This document shows positions 1 to 12,700 of a stretch of DNA of 64,000 nucleotides, piece after piece. Position 1 is the stretch's first letter. Each line of letters begins with the position of its first letter. Origin of the DNA: Metridium senile (Eukaryota > Cnidaria > Anthozoa > Actiniaria > Metridiidae); assembly GCA_949775045.1 (NCBI GenBank), contig OX459100.1, positions 14,068,447-14,132,446 of the forward strand. The letters are read 5' to 3'. The notes under the pieces are model-generated. The model was not told the DNA's origin. It made no database searches and saw only the letters and a list, made by a program, of their open reading frames with translations. The position numbers and the translations under genes were made by a program.

Positions 1-395
1 TGTGAAATCTCCCGTTTTTGTTAGGTTAAAGCATGGAATGTGTCGGCTTTGAGAATGAACAGCATTTTTGGTTGCATGTATGTTCCAAAGTCCAGCAGCA
101 AAATGATGGAAATTGCAATCTCCACATTTTAACCTCTCGTGAGCTCTCTGCTGCAGATTCTACAAATTTTTCAGATTTCAAATTGTATGAAGTTGGCATG
201 TAAGGTGTCCTGCTAATTTGGGGAGACTGGCACCTACACTCACTACCCCAAATGAAATATTTCCACATCAATGATTTTCCCCCTAACTGGGACACAAACT
301 GGGACCACAATACATGCACAGCAGTGAGAGGCAAGCCATCTTTGCTACCAGCAATATTTTTTGTTGATGCTCATTTTGGTGTTTAATTATTTTAG

Positions 396-2878
396 GCTGG
401 AAGAATTGATACTTTTGATGAATTTGCCAAAAACTTCATGTCCCAGAAGGTTAGTAGTTTTAATGTTTTTCACTCAGGATTTATATCCTTACTGATGTAT
501 ACTCACTGTTTTTCAAACACCTCAAGAACTACAATCTTTAATAAAAGTGTTGACACAATTTTGAATCTTTTGCTGTTCATTATTTTCAAATACCCCCTCC
601 CCCTTGACAATGTTGTACAGGTGAAAAATGAACCTTGACAATCACCTTGTTCAATACTTGTATTCTTTCATTAAATATAGTAACATTGCATTGGGGTACG
701 GGGGCAGAGGTAGATACAGTTATAAATGAAAGAATGATTGAAAACTCCCAAAAGTGGCCAACACATTAATTTTTGTCAAAGATTGTAGCATCTTCTAAAT
801 ATCTTTTCTATGATTTCTTCCTAGCTTCTCATCATGTATCTATTATTTCTTACTGATGTTGTTTGTCAATGATTTTAGGACAAGCGTGATTCTATCCTTG
901 AAGAAGCTAAAGGATTGGTGGACAAACAGGAAGACAAGAAGTATGTTATTTGTAAACAAAATTATAGAACATGAAGCCATAACTATATTGCTTTTAGTAG
1001 GCCATGAGTTTACCAGTGTATACACTATTTCGTGCTTCTCTTTCAATAGTTTATTTATTCATTTCTATTTCACTTACAACCAAAGTGTGACATCTGTGTA
1101 GTAAGAAACGGTTGTCTACAACTGATGCAAAATAATCAGACTGAATGCATTTTGTACTAGTAAGTACACAGTCTTGACAGTATATCACACTGTAATGTCT
1201 GTTTGTATTTAGGATGGCAGTGTATAATTAGACATTATACCACTGTTTCGTGTTTAACTGTAATGTATCTTATAAAATTCATGAATAATTAATGAAAATT
1301 TTACAAAAGAAATCACGTCCGTGATAAGATCTGTAAATCTCATACAGATTTCATCCTGATTTGCATAAGTTTCAAATTGAATTTCCTGGCCAGATTTACT
1401 TTTATCTTGACAATTTTAGTAAAATATGAAAGAACTAACCTTGGACTTTCATAAGCACTATACAATACCGGTAATCATGTCCGATCTGTATGCAATATAA
1501 AATGGCTCTTCTTTGACTCGCTGTTGTTTATTGCATACAGATCAGCCCCTCATCTTGTATATATCACTTGTGGTTAAGGATGGCAACATATTTTTCAACA
1601 CTATGTTATCACTGTGTGATGTTTAACTATTTTGTGGTTTAGGATGGCAACATATTATGTGAAAGTGATGGAGAAGGTAGTGAAGGTTGGTGATGAGTTT
1701 ATTACCAAAGAAACTAGCCGTATGCAGCGTTTGTTAGGTAAGATGGAGCTATTTGAGTTCACAAAGTTGCTCTATCAAAGTAAAAAAAGGCAAACATAAA
1801 TTTGTCTTCCTTAGAAGAATATGAAACAATAGATTCAAGTCAAGCTACTGGAGTGGATAAAAAACTACAATAAAAGAATAGATCCATTGACTCCAGTCTT
1901 GACTTGAATCTAATGTTTTGTGGTCTGCAGAGTAAGCAGTGTGTATTTCCTATTATTGATAATGATAAATTAAGGATACGGTCCATGTTTGCGGGGTGCT
2001 TTCACATGCTCTCAGTTAAAAATTTCTTTACTGCTTCATTTTACAATAATAATAAACAAATTATGCATCATTTTCAAGCTTATATTATAACAGAGAATAA
2101 GACTGTGTAAATTATATTTTATTATTATCAACAATTTTCTGTAACCTAAGCTCTACGATAAAACTCTTAATTAATCGCTTTCAATGAGAGTTGTTTAAAA
2201 AAGTATAAGTCAAAAGGTTCATACTACTTTGCCATCATTTCTGCGTTACATCAAACAACACATATTGGTCTTCAAAACCTTGTCCAGTTTTTTTGATAAA
2301 ATGCTTACCCGTAGTTTTAGAGTTAAGTTTTAACAACCACACCACTTTGAAACTAATTCATTCCCAAACGAAGCATTTTATCGAAAAAGCAGGACACAGT
2401 TTTGAACACATGTATTTGCTGATTGACATAATGCAAAAATGGCGATGAAGTAGTAAGAACTTTTTTTAATGAAAGCGCTCTATTTTGAGGTTTTAATTGA
2501 GGCATTGGTTACAGATATTCTTTTTTGTAAAAAAACATAGTCTTATTCTCTGTTATATAAGCTTTAAAATGATATATACTTTGTCGATCTTAAAATTTAT
2601 TGTAAAATGATGCGCTAAACAATTTTTAACTGAGAGCAACCTGCGAACATGGAGCATATCCTTAACCAATCAGCGTGCGAAAATTCACACATCAAGTGAT
2701 GTTAAATGGATTATACACTACAGTGTACTTATGAAGTCACATATAACTGACTGACATTCCCATTGTTATATTTCCAGATGGTCAAATCAGTGCAGCTAAG
2801 AAAGATGAATTCACTAAAAGAACAAATGTTCTTGGTCAATTTGCTGCTGGAGCCAGTCAAGACAAAACTGAACTTTAG
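396..2878 (+). CDS. ERp29 C-domain of a PDI-like ER protein, 3' part
   Basis: Partial gene; 5' exons lie left of the window. Four exons: 396-449, 879-940, 1643-1737, 2778-2878, all GT-AG and in phase, giving 103 residues and a TAG stop. The protein is the all-helical ERp29/PDI-D C-terminal domain: it opens AGRIDTFDEFAKNFM, continues with a lysine/glutamate-rich helix and MATYYVKVMEKV, and ends LGQFAAGASQDKTEL. In this family the domain follows one (ERp29) or two (plant/slime-mould ERp38-type PDI) thioredoxin domains and acts in ER secretory-protein folding. The compact helix LLDGQISAAKKDEF looks closer to the two-thioredoxin PDI-D type than to vertebrate ERp29, but the N-terminus is needed to decide. 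The C-terminal KTEL is a variant of the KDEL/KEEL ER-retrieval signal. The gene converges with FEN1. Confidence 0.85.
1207..1661 (+). repeat. Duplicated copies of an exon start/acceptor in the ERp29-type gene
   Basis: The bases around the acceptor of exon 3 (1636-1658, TTTAGGATGGCAACATATT) are nearly repeated at 1573-1594 (TTAAGGATGGCAACATATT). A weaker copy lies at 1209-1225 (TTTAGGATGGCAGTGTAT). The text after the first two copies is also similar (1241-1266 against 1609-1635, both containing ATGTTTAACT or GTGTTTAACT). This looks like a locally duplicated segment of about 65 bp whose last copy became or remained the true exon start. Confidence 0.55.
1831..1911. repeat. Foldback repeat in intron
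   Basis: AGATTCAAGTCAAG at 1831-1844 is exactly inverted at 1898-1911. Less perfect pairing extends inward (CTGGAGT / ACTCCAG). It is a small palindromic element or hairpin in the third intron of the ERp29-type gene. Confidence 0.6.
1969..2667. mobile_element. About 700-bp imperfect palindrome (foldback element)
   Basis: Both halves of this interval are inverted copies. TTAAGGATA near 1970 pairs with TATCCTTAA near 2657. CAGAGAATAAGACT near 2092 pairs with AGTCTTATTCTCTG near 2539. GATAAAATGCTT near 2296 pairs with AAGCATTTTATC near 2374. The arms are about 300-350 bp with many mismatches, and no transposase ORF is visible. It sits wholly in the intron before the last exon of the ERp29-type gene. 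An old foldback transposon or long-arm MITE is the likely origin. Confidence 0.65.
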
Positions 2879-3889
2879 ATTCCACACATACAATTACTAG
2901 TTTGATTAGCCACTTTGTTTTCTCTTTCATATTTTAATTAGCAAACTTTAAAGATATCATAACACCAAGAAATAGGTTGATTAAGAAAGTCATGGTTTTT
3001 TTACCAATTTCAAAGAGTTTATGAAGCATCTTTCCAAGTGTTTGATAAAATGATCTTTTCAAATCTCTGATTATCTGTTTTGGAAAAGTAGATCCATGCA
3101 GTCATAATAGCTGGAGATTGCATGCACTAAAGCCTTGTTCACACGAGCGTCATAATTATTAAAGTTTTTCCTTTTGTTATTTCTTTTGTTTTGCTTATGA
3201 TTATGATTAAGATTATGATGCAGTGTGATCCAGGCTTAAGCCCATGAACCAATTAGTAAACAAACAACAGCAGTAAACAAAGGATTTAGTATGAACTAGT
3301 GCTATTTAGAATAAAGTATGTTCATGCCTTAATGCGAGCACTCATAATTTTTTGTACTGACACCATCAGGGGAAGTTGATATAAACATATTTGTATCTTG
3401 GAAATCTGACATAGGGCTGATCCGCACAAGGGACAAAATCCATGAATTGCTTGACAAATTTTAATAACAAATCTCACAACATGTAATATGAACAAACTTG
3501 TTGCAAATGTTATGCTGTAGGGCAAGCCAACACAAACCTTAGAAGTTTGTTCAGTCACAAAAATACATTGGCACTGGGTAACCAAGATGTCAGACAAATT
3601 GTGACAATCATCTTGACAAACTTTGTCTCTAGTGCTGAAATTCAGACTGTAATTATATCAGATATACTGGATATAATCTCTTGGATATGGGACTTGTCAA
3701 AACCATCTGTCAAAAGTATATAACATTATGCTTTCAAGTCATATCCTTTTTGGATATTTGTCACAAACATTATATCAAAATTAGATTAAACTGATATTAA
3801 TAACAACTTTCAAATAATAGGTACATGTAGCATGTTTGTTTCTGTCTCCCTTTTCACATGTTGTAAAATGTCTTGACTTCTCAAGTTAC

Positions 3890-3895
3890 AATAAA
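3890..3895 (+). terminator. Candidate poly(A) signal of the ERp29-type gene
   Basis: AATAAA about 1 kb after the stop codon, the best-placed hexamer before the MITE. An earlier AATAAA near 3310 is an alternative. Confidence 0.35.
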
Positions 3896-4006
3896 GTGAC
3901 CCATTTGCAGTAAAATTGTGAATCATTAATTGTTGTCTACTAGAGTTTACTAGTACATAATTATTCAAAGTTTTAATGTTTATTAGTCAAGTAGTACATT
4001 ATAATA

Positions 4007-4169
4007 GAGTGGTTTTCATTAACCCGTGAAACAAAGTGTAATAGGGAAGACTAATTATTTATAATGTGTCATGATAGTGCTATTGAACAAATGATTATAA
4101 AACACAAAGTTAAAGTGTAATAAAGCATATTGCGCTAAAGTGTGTTTCACGGGTTAATGAAAACCACTC
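4007..4169. mobile_element. 163-bp MITE with TA target duplication
   Basis: Perfect terminal inverted repeats of at least 26 bp: GAGTGGTTTTCATTAACC at the left, GGTTAATGAAAACCACTC at the right, each flanked by TA. No coding capacity. Tc1/mariner-type mobilisation is inferred from the TA duplication. Confidence 0.8.
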
Positions 4170-4387
4170 TACCAGAGTTCAAACAATAAAAGTGTGAAAA
4201 ACCTATCACTATTTAGTGTTAAATAGTATTAATTATACTGTACAATAGAATTAGCATACAATATCCCTATTTTGTTGCATGCTTTTAGTGTTTGTACTCT
4301 ACTGTAGGGGATACATCTTACCCCTAAGCATGACCCTGATGGGATAGTTGCTTCAGTATATAAAACCTCATCATTTAGATAAAAAAG

Positions 4388-4393
4388 TTTATT
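4388..4393 (-). terminator. Candidate poly(A) signal of FEN1
   Basis: AATAAA on the minus strand, about 250 nt after the FEN1 stop codon. Confidence 0.4.
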
Positions 4394-4641
4394 ACATTTT
4401 ACATATTAGAAAAAGCCTGACTGTGAAAATGTCAGATTCCAGGTTGCACTTGTGATTCTAGTTACAAAAATGAATTTCCAAGATATTTGAAAGACAACCA
4501 ATAGACAAAGCACCTTATGAAAGTACATCAATACATCAAGTGTCCATACAGTCTTCTGTGTGATGTGTTTTAAAGTCTCTTCATATTTTCTTCCCCTCCC
4601 TACCCCGCTTGGTAATGACTACCGTACTAGTGTTTCAATGT

Positions 4642-7600
4642 TTACTTTGGTTTCTTGTATTTTCCTCCTGTAGCTGTTTTTGCCTTTTTATTTTTGGATC
4701 CTTTAGAGTCCTGACTCTGTGAAGGCAAAAAGCAAACTATGTTAATATTAAGACTGCGTTCATTCACAGTTTTTTAAATTAAATGTGCTTTACAAGGCCA
4801 CTTTTGCCTCCACTTCAAGCAATGTATAAACAAATATGCTTCTGTGTAAGAAATATTAGTCAAATTGTGATACTGTTGAAACTGTTACTAGTACTGTTAT
4901 ATTCAAACAACTAACAGGTTCTTAAAACCCAGGTTACGTGGGCGATTACTGTATTGTATCTATGATTTATGTTTCAAAAGTCATACAGATTAGTGTATTA
5001 TAGATGGTTATATGTACCTTTCTTTTTGGTGTATTTGATGGTAAAACAGTAAAGAAAGAATCCAGACGACCCTGGGTTGAACCCTGTCTAGCTTTGGTGA
5101 GTTTCTTAATTCCAGATCTGATGCGCTCCTCACTTGAACAAAAACAGATAATATTGTCAAAGTTTTGTTGTGGATGGTTGTTATTAGCAAATGAACATGA
5201 TTATGATAGTCACTCCACTTTGAGTATGTATAAATAATAATTCTATTTCTACAAATGTTGAGGACTTGTCTGCTATGCAATCAATTACAATCAATTCTGC
5301 TGAGAACAAGTCAGATTTCAATGCATTACCGTGGATATTGGCAGGGGTTAATATGAATCTAAATCATTGTAGGCAGGCTAGGATGGGAACAGGAAGTCTA
5401 ATATTAGTTAAGCTTGGGTCCAAACCATAAATATCAGTTATCACATGTCTGTGGTAAATAATTGGACCTAATTAAGTTATGACAATATATATAATAAGCG
5501 TAGAAGATCAATAGTATCATTCACGCTGTACTTTCTAGCAGAGCATATAGCAACGCAGATATACACCTAATAAAAAAAACATTGTCGGGTCCGCCGCACA
5601 GTCCAAGACCGTGAAGGAAAACACAGTGAATATTTTGATGAGAGTGATAAAACAAGAAAATAAAAGTAGGCACAACACTTTTTCGTTGAAAAAAGTACCA
5701 CACTAGAGTGTGAACATGCAAATAAATTAATTACTGATTAGATATAACCAATATCTTTCACAGTCTTGGCGCGAGGACTGTGCGGCGGACCAGACAATGT
5801 TTTTTGGATTAGGTGTATATCATTGAATACCACCAACCACTCCTCAGGTAGCCAATTGTTATCTCATTGTAATTGTATTATGTACGTAACGTCAGTAGAT
5901 GAGAGAACAAGTCAGATTTCAATGCATTACCACCAGTACAAAATCAACATTCATTGAATTTCAATGTTTTTTAAAATGAGTGTATTTGAAATGAATGCTA
6001 GTTAAGAATAAAAGCAGAGATGTTTGGCTTATGTCCTCTTCCAAAAGACAAAGAACTGAGAGAGTTACACTGAAAGTGCCTAGGGACATAACTGACCCTT
6101 AGTAAAAATACCTGAATCCTTTCTCTTGAGCCATGTAGGTGACAAGGCCTTCCTCATCAGGTTCTGTCCATTTTAACTACAAACAAAATTAATCATGACT
6201 TTATTAATTGATGAAGCAACCATATAGAGGAATTATGGCATTTAATGAAAAGTGTTTTGTACTCTACTTCTTCAATTCACAAGACTCACCTCAATCTCAC
6301 TTGCTGGTAGTATTTCTGGTTGTTTAAATAGTTCTCTTGCCTCCTATGTTACACATAATACAAATGTATAAAGCAAACTTTGTCAGGAAGTTTTAAGTTG
6401 TGGCCAATTGTGTTGTTGTTGTTGAGCTCTTAATTGTGCTGCTGTAGATGTTCCTGTTTTTGTAATGCTGTTGTTGTTATTGTCAAGAAGTTAGTGCTGC
6501 TGCTGTTGTTGTTTCTGTCATTGTTGCAGTAAGGTGTTGTTGCTGTTGCTGTTGTTGTTGTAACGCTGTTGTTGTTATTGTCAAGATGTTAGTGCTGCTG
6601 TTGTTATTGTTGCTGACATTGTTGCAGTAAGGTGTTGTTGCTGTTGTTGTTTGTTGTAACGCTGTTGTTGTTATTGTCAAGATGTTAGTGTTGTTGTTAT
6701 TGTTGCTGTTATTGTTGCAGTAAGGTGTTGTTGTTGTAATGCTGTTGCTGCTGTCAAGATGTTAGTGCTGTTGTTGTTGTTGCTGTCAATTTGGAGTAAG
6801 GTGTTGTTGCTGTTGATGTAACGCTGTTGTTGCTGCTGTCAAGATGTTAGTGCTGTTGTTATTGTTACTGTCATTGTTGCAGTAAGGTGTTGTTGCTGTT
6901 GTTGTAATGCTGTTGTTGTTATTGTCAAGATGTTAGTGCTGTTGTTATTGTTGCTGTCATTGTTGCAGTAAGGTGTTGTTGCTGTTATTGTAATACTTAT
7001 GCTGTTGTTTCTGTTGTTATTATAATAGTTATCATTAATGTTAATGTTGTTGCTTTCAAGATGTTAGAGCTGCAGTTGCTGCTGCTGTCATTGTTTATGA
7101 TGGTATTGTTGCTGTTATTGTAATTGCTGTTGTTGTTGTTACTTTCAATATTGATGTTGATGTGCAAACACTCACTTTGTAAAGCCAGTTTTCTGGAGGT
7201 GGATATTTCTGAAAATAGATAAATTGTTTAATAAATTAATTAATTGATAAAGGTACTTTTTGACAAACAATTTTGAAAGGAAAACTAATTGTAAAAGACA
7301 ACGTTTTGTTGTCATCTCGACAACATCATCAGGCAAATGAATTACAAGAACTATATGCAAATATATAGCTAGATCGAACTAGATTGACAATACGTTAAGT
7401 CAAGTGTAAAGATATATAAAACAAAAGGAAAAGATAATAGAATCTAAATACAAAAGGAAAAAGAAGAATGACAAAAATAAATAGAATTAAATAAATACTT
7501 TCGCTCTGATAGAGTCAGATTGTTTGTTAAGTTCCGGTTTCAGGTCTTTAATATAGAGCATTTCGTATATTAAACATTCGAGTTTCCCTCTGCATGTTTT

Positions 7601-7676
7601 TCAAAACTAGCTATATTTGCATGTAGTTCTTGTTATTCATTTACCTGATGATGTTTAATAAAATAAAATAATAAAA

Positions 7677-7755
<79 letters not shown>

Positions 7756-9761
7756 AATAAAGAATGAACAAACAAATAAAAAATAAATCAACAAAAAGAT
7801 AAATCAATGAATGAACAAAACAAAAACAAAAAAATAGATAACTTTTAATTGATAAATTGTATGATAGACAACTTTCAACATAACTTACAGCTGTGTCAAG
7901 ATGTTTTAAAATTTCTTCTATACATCGATGTTGTTTGATAAGGTCAATTGCACGTTTTGGTCCAATACCTATTCACATAACAATAATTATTATCAATAAT
8001 AAATAACATTTCCATAGCACCTATCCAACCTTGTCCTAGGCGCTTCACAAAATACAACTCCAAATAAATATAATAGAAAATGGTACACATTGGACTATCT
8101 TTTGGTCTATTTTTTTTTACCTTATGTTATTCATTGCACTGTGATGTTTCAACTATTACTGCTAGTCTTCATAAGGCAATGGGGAGACTGACTAAATTAT
8201 TGGATTATTACTCTAGACGTTGTTTCAAAAGGTTCAACATTTGCGAGACCAACATTAACTTTTTACTTAAGTAGTAAGCTGATTTAGTTGCAAACAATAC
8301 CTTTTATAGAATCACAATAGTCACAGCCAAGAAGAATACCAAGATCTATAAACTAAAATGCAACAATATTGATAAATAGTTAGCACAATATTAAATATTA
8401 TTATTATAATGATGTACACAACAGAACTGCAAAAACTGTAATGACTCAGTGTTGCACTAAGGTGGGGATTGCACAAACTTTAATGCAAATTAGGCAACTC
8501 ATTTGTTGTTTTCTAAAGAGATGCTTTACAGACTTAGCATAATTATACTGCAATTCTTCACTTCACTCAACTATTGTCACCTTTTCTTGTAGCATAACAA
8601 TTCTTAGTTCTAGTTAATCACATTTATTAGTCGGGCTAGAGGGCCCGACTATAGGTTTACCTTTTAGTCAATCTATGTATATATCTATCTATCTGTCATG
8701 TCGCGTATAGTCCCCCATGATGCTTTGGGAACGAACACAGGAGCCCAACGTAGAATTGTTTAGCCTCCTGTGTTGATTTTATGACTAGCCCAACTTCACG
8801 CTCCTAGAGCGTCTAGTTGACATATATAATAGTAAGCTACAAGCACAGAACACAAAGAACACAAACCTCATCTTGAGTAAGACCAGCCTCATTTAAAATA
8901 TTTGCCAAATGGTATTCCTTGATAGGCATTTTCCTATTGGAAGGATAAACAAAACAATTATCAAAAGGGTCTTGACTTTAGGAGAATGGGTGAGACAGCA
9001 ATGGGGTGAGAAAGAAGGCAATGGGGCGAGACAGCAATGGGGCAAAATAGACGACAATGGGGTGAGATAGACAGCAATGGGGAGAGATACAATGGGGCGG
9101 GACAGGAATGGCACATTTAGACAGCCATGGGGTGATATAGAAATGGGGCAAGATACACTGGGGAGAGATAACAATGGGGCATGACAAATTATGGTCAGAC
9201 ATACTTGGCTTCGCTAAACGTCAAATGTCGTAACATTACTGTTGTACCAAATGTTAAAGCATCCATATCTTCAGTTCCTGTTGCATACACCTGTATTGGA
9301 ATACAATTCATATTCTTATCTTTGGGTATGTTAGCAGTTAGACTAAGTTGCATCAATGTTGTAATGCTAACCTTTCCTGATTTGACAAGCTCTGCACACT
9401 GAGCCTCTGCTTCACAGGGAGCCTGTAGAGCATTGATCAATCAATCAATCAATCAATCAATCAACCAATCATTCAATTAATAAATTATTAAATCACTCAA
9501 TTAATCAATCAACAAAAATTTTAAACAACCAATGTTAATTTAATTGATCAATAATTAATACAATCCTTCAATGAATCCTTCAATATCTAACAATCAATAA
9601 AATAATCCAAAACTCAATCAATAAATCAATCATCAGATCAACCCCTTAATAAATCAATAAATAGGATCAATCAATAATTTAATCAATCAATCAATCGTCC
9701 AATCAATCAATCAAACAAGCAAGTATTCCAGCAAGCAAACAATCAATCAGTCAATGACTCT

Positions 9762-9795
<34 letters not shown>

Positions 9796-12700
9796 CCAGC
9801 AAGCAAACAATCAATCAGTCAATGACTCTTTCAATCAATCAATCAATCATTTAATTGTCCAATCATTCCAGCAAGCAAACAATCAATCAGTCAATGACTC
9901 TTTCAATCAATCAATCAATCATTCAATTGTCCAATCATTCCAGCAAGCAAACAATCAATCAGTCAATGACTCTTTCAATCAGTTAATGACTCTTTCAATC
10001 AATCAATCAATCAATCAATCATTCCAGCAAGCAAACAATCAATCAGTCAATGACTCTTTCAATCAATCAATCAATCATTTAATTGTCCAATCATTCCAGC
10101 AAGCAAACAATCAATCAGTCAATGACTCTTTCAATCAATCAATCAATCAATTGTCCAATCATTCCAGCAAGCAAACAATCAATCAGACAATGACTCTTAG
10201 AATCAATCAATCAATTGTCCAATCACTCCAGCAAGCAAACAATCAATCCGTCAATGACTCTTTCAATCAATCAATCATTCAATTGTCCAATCATTCCAGC
10301 AAGCAAACAATCAATCCGTCAATGACTCTTTCAATCAATCAATCAATCAATCATTCCAGCAAGCAAACAATCAATCAGTCAATGACTCTTTCAATCAATC
10401 AATCAATCAATTGTCCAATCATTCCAGCAAGCAAACAATCAATCCGTCAATGACTCTTTCAATCAATCAATCATGAATTAATAAAGCAACCAACATTGTG
10501 AAGATAAACCAGCACTGATTCTATATTACACACATAATTTATACATTGATCAATGTCAGCTTACATCTACATATGGGATCCCCATTAGCTTTAAGAGTTT
10601 CTTGCATTCTGCACCATGTTCTTTTGTCACTCTTACCTTAAACAAACAACAAACATCTAAGATAAAATTATATACTGATACTGACCATAAAAAGGATTTA
10701 CATGTGCATTTTACCATGTGAAATATAAACCTTTCATTACTATTCCTAGTACTTCTTCTAGTCCATAACACAAAACACAATTTGCGGTGGTTGGCCTAAG
10801 CCCACAATTCACTTTTATTATACTTTCAAGTAAATGAATACATCACGTGTAAAAACAAAATTTTAAGTGTCAACTAAGCGAACTTTAAGTGTCAACTAAG
10901 CGAACTTAGACCACAATAACCTAACTGACACTCACTCAACCTTATAACACACATTGCTAATTTACATAATCATTTACATAACTCATACCCAGTCCTCTCA
11001 TGCATTTAGGAAATCATTTCTCTTTACATTACCAACTCTCTTCTATCATTGTCCATTACAAGAGAAATACATTTTTCAAATGTGCTTTGCAATGTATATT
11101 TGGAGACACATACCTTAATTAGCATTATTTGTAATTTACCCACGGTTTCGGCTTTCTAGTCCGATGTGTTAATCACTACAATGCAATGACCAACCACCGC
11201 CGTCGGACAATATAGTACAGGGCAAAAGTTAAAACATCTAATTTTTAAACCAGTAACTTGTAATAACTGTGGTACAAATGTGCACACATAAGGACAGCAT
11301 TAAGGTGTCTCCTAGTAGTTTTTCTTGGCCCACACTTCCCTTTTTGATTCACTGTTACATGATTAAACAATATTGAGCAACCTAAATTGTGTAATGCACC
11401 TATCAATGTCTTGCCCCAACAGGGGGAGTGCGGGCAAAGTCGGGCTATTGAACATAAACTTTGCCCATAGCTGGGGCTGCTCAATGTTTTTTACAATACA
11501 ATACAATAATTTCTGCATCCACAACAGTAAATATATGAGTAAGTGTATGAATTTGACATCCCCAGAATAGACAAAGAGATATGAAAAATGTTAATAGCCC
11601 CCCGTTGGAGCAAGACATTGATAGGTGCAAACATAAAAACAAAAATATCAGGCTCATTGTATAACATTTTATCTGATGCAAGATTCATTTAAAAAAAATA
11701 TTTTTTAGATTAGTTGGGCTAAGGTAAGATCATAAATTCAAAAGGGGAAGTTTGGGCCAAGAACAATTACTAGAAGACACCTTAAACAATCATAAATCAT
11801 TTACTGTAGTTTCTGACTAAAACAACTAGAACAACTTACTAAACGTCTGGAGAATTTGTCAATATTTTCAGTTTCTCCAGCTTCTTCAGCCTTTTCTAAA
11901 GCTTTTTGGGCTTCCTGTCTTCTTTCTGTTCGTTTAGCAAGCTGAAATTTTAACACAAAAATGGATGTTATTTGGGTTTAGAATATAAAAATCCAATAAA
12001 GGAAGTTTTATTTAATCCTTCATCAGAAGCAGGCTAGATTTCAAAACAGGGCACCTGAAAAAGCGGGAATGCTAATTTGCATATTATTATTTATTATTAA
12101 TATTATTTTCCGCTAAATTAGCTGTATTTTTAAATTGGATGCTTTTTAGACCAATCAAAAGCATTTATAGAATTAGAACTAGTTCTTACGGTAAGGAACT
12201 CCTGGTAGATTATTGTCAAAAGGCGACAGAAAATGACGTTTTACAGTAGATTTGCCAGGCCAAAATGCCATGAATTCCAATGAAACCTTTTTTGAAGAAT
12301 TATTATGTATTCAGTATTTTTCTGGCAAAAAGTGCGGAAAATGTTGAAAAGTGTGGGAAACAATAAATAGTGCGATTCGGTGCAATTTTCATGAAATAGT
12401 GCACCCTCACACTTTTTCAGATGCCGTCAAAATATTCCCCAAAAATGTCCTGGGAAAGTCAGTGTTAAGACAGTCACACAAATAGAGTTTTTTGGAGCCT
12501 AATGACCAATTCCCAAATGGTGGTAACACAATTAAATCACAAACTGCTATTGACATTAAATAATTAACTGGGTAGGACAGTTATCAAGCAGTCATGTGTC
12601 TGTAAATGAAATAGTGTTTTACCTCTCCTGATTTCATTTGTGGTGGTTTTCCATCAAAAACATACCTGCAAACAAAATGAAATTATTGCAGATAGTCTAA

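Larger units (their letters stand above)
2879..4641. other. Convergent intergenic region between ERp29-type gene and FEN1
   Basis: It holds the 3' UTRs of two convergent genes and one MITE (4007-4169). A short open frame on the minus strand at 3322-3597 has no recognisable protein features. No other gene is seen. Confidence 0.6.

Noticed and set aside
26..334. 102-codon minus-strand frame
   Set aside because: It lies in an intron of the ERp29-type gene on the opposite strand, has no recognisable domain, and codon use looks random.
7290..7335. Intact hammerhead ribozyme in the Penelope-like tail (minus strand)
   Set aside because: CTGATGA and a hairpin are present, but the required GAAA is replaced by AAAA, so I do not call it active; it is mentioned only as a decayed relative.
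9986..10453. 155-codon Asn/Gln/Ser-rich frame
   Set aside because: Translation of the TCAA-type minisatellite inside a FEN1 intron.
10780..11205. Possible element with CGGTGGTTGG / CCAACCACCG ends
   Set aside because: Ends of about 10 bp only, and no consistent flanking duplication.
12040..12435. Possible TIR element (GGCACCTGAAAAAG and inverse)
   Set aside because: Only about 14 bp of imperfect inverse similarity and no target duplication could be read.
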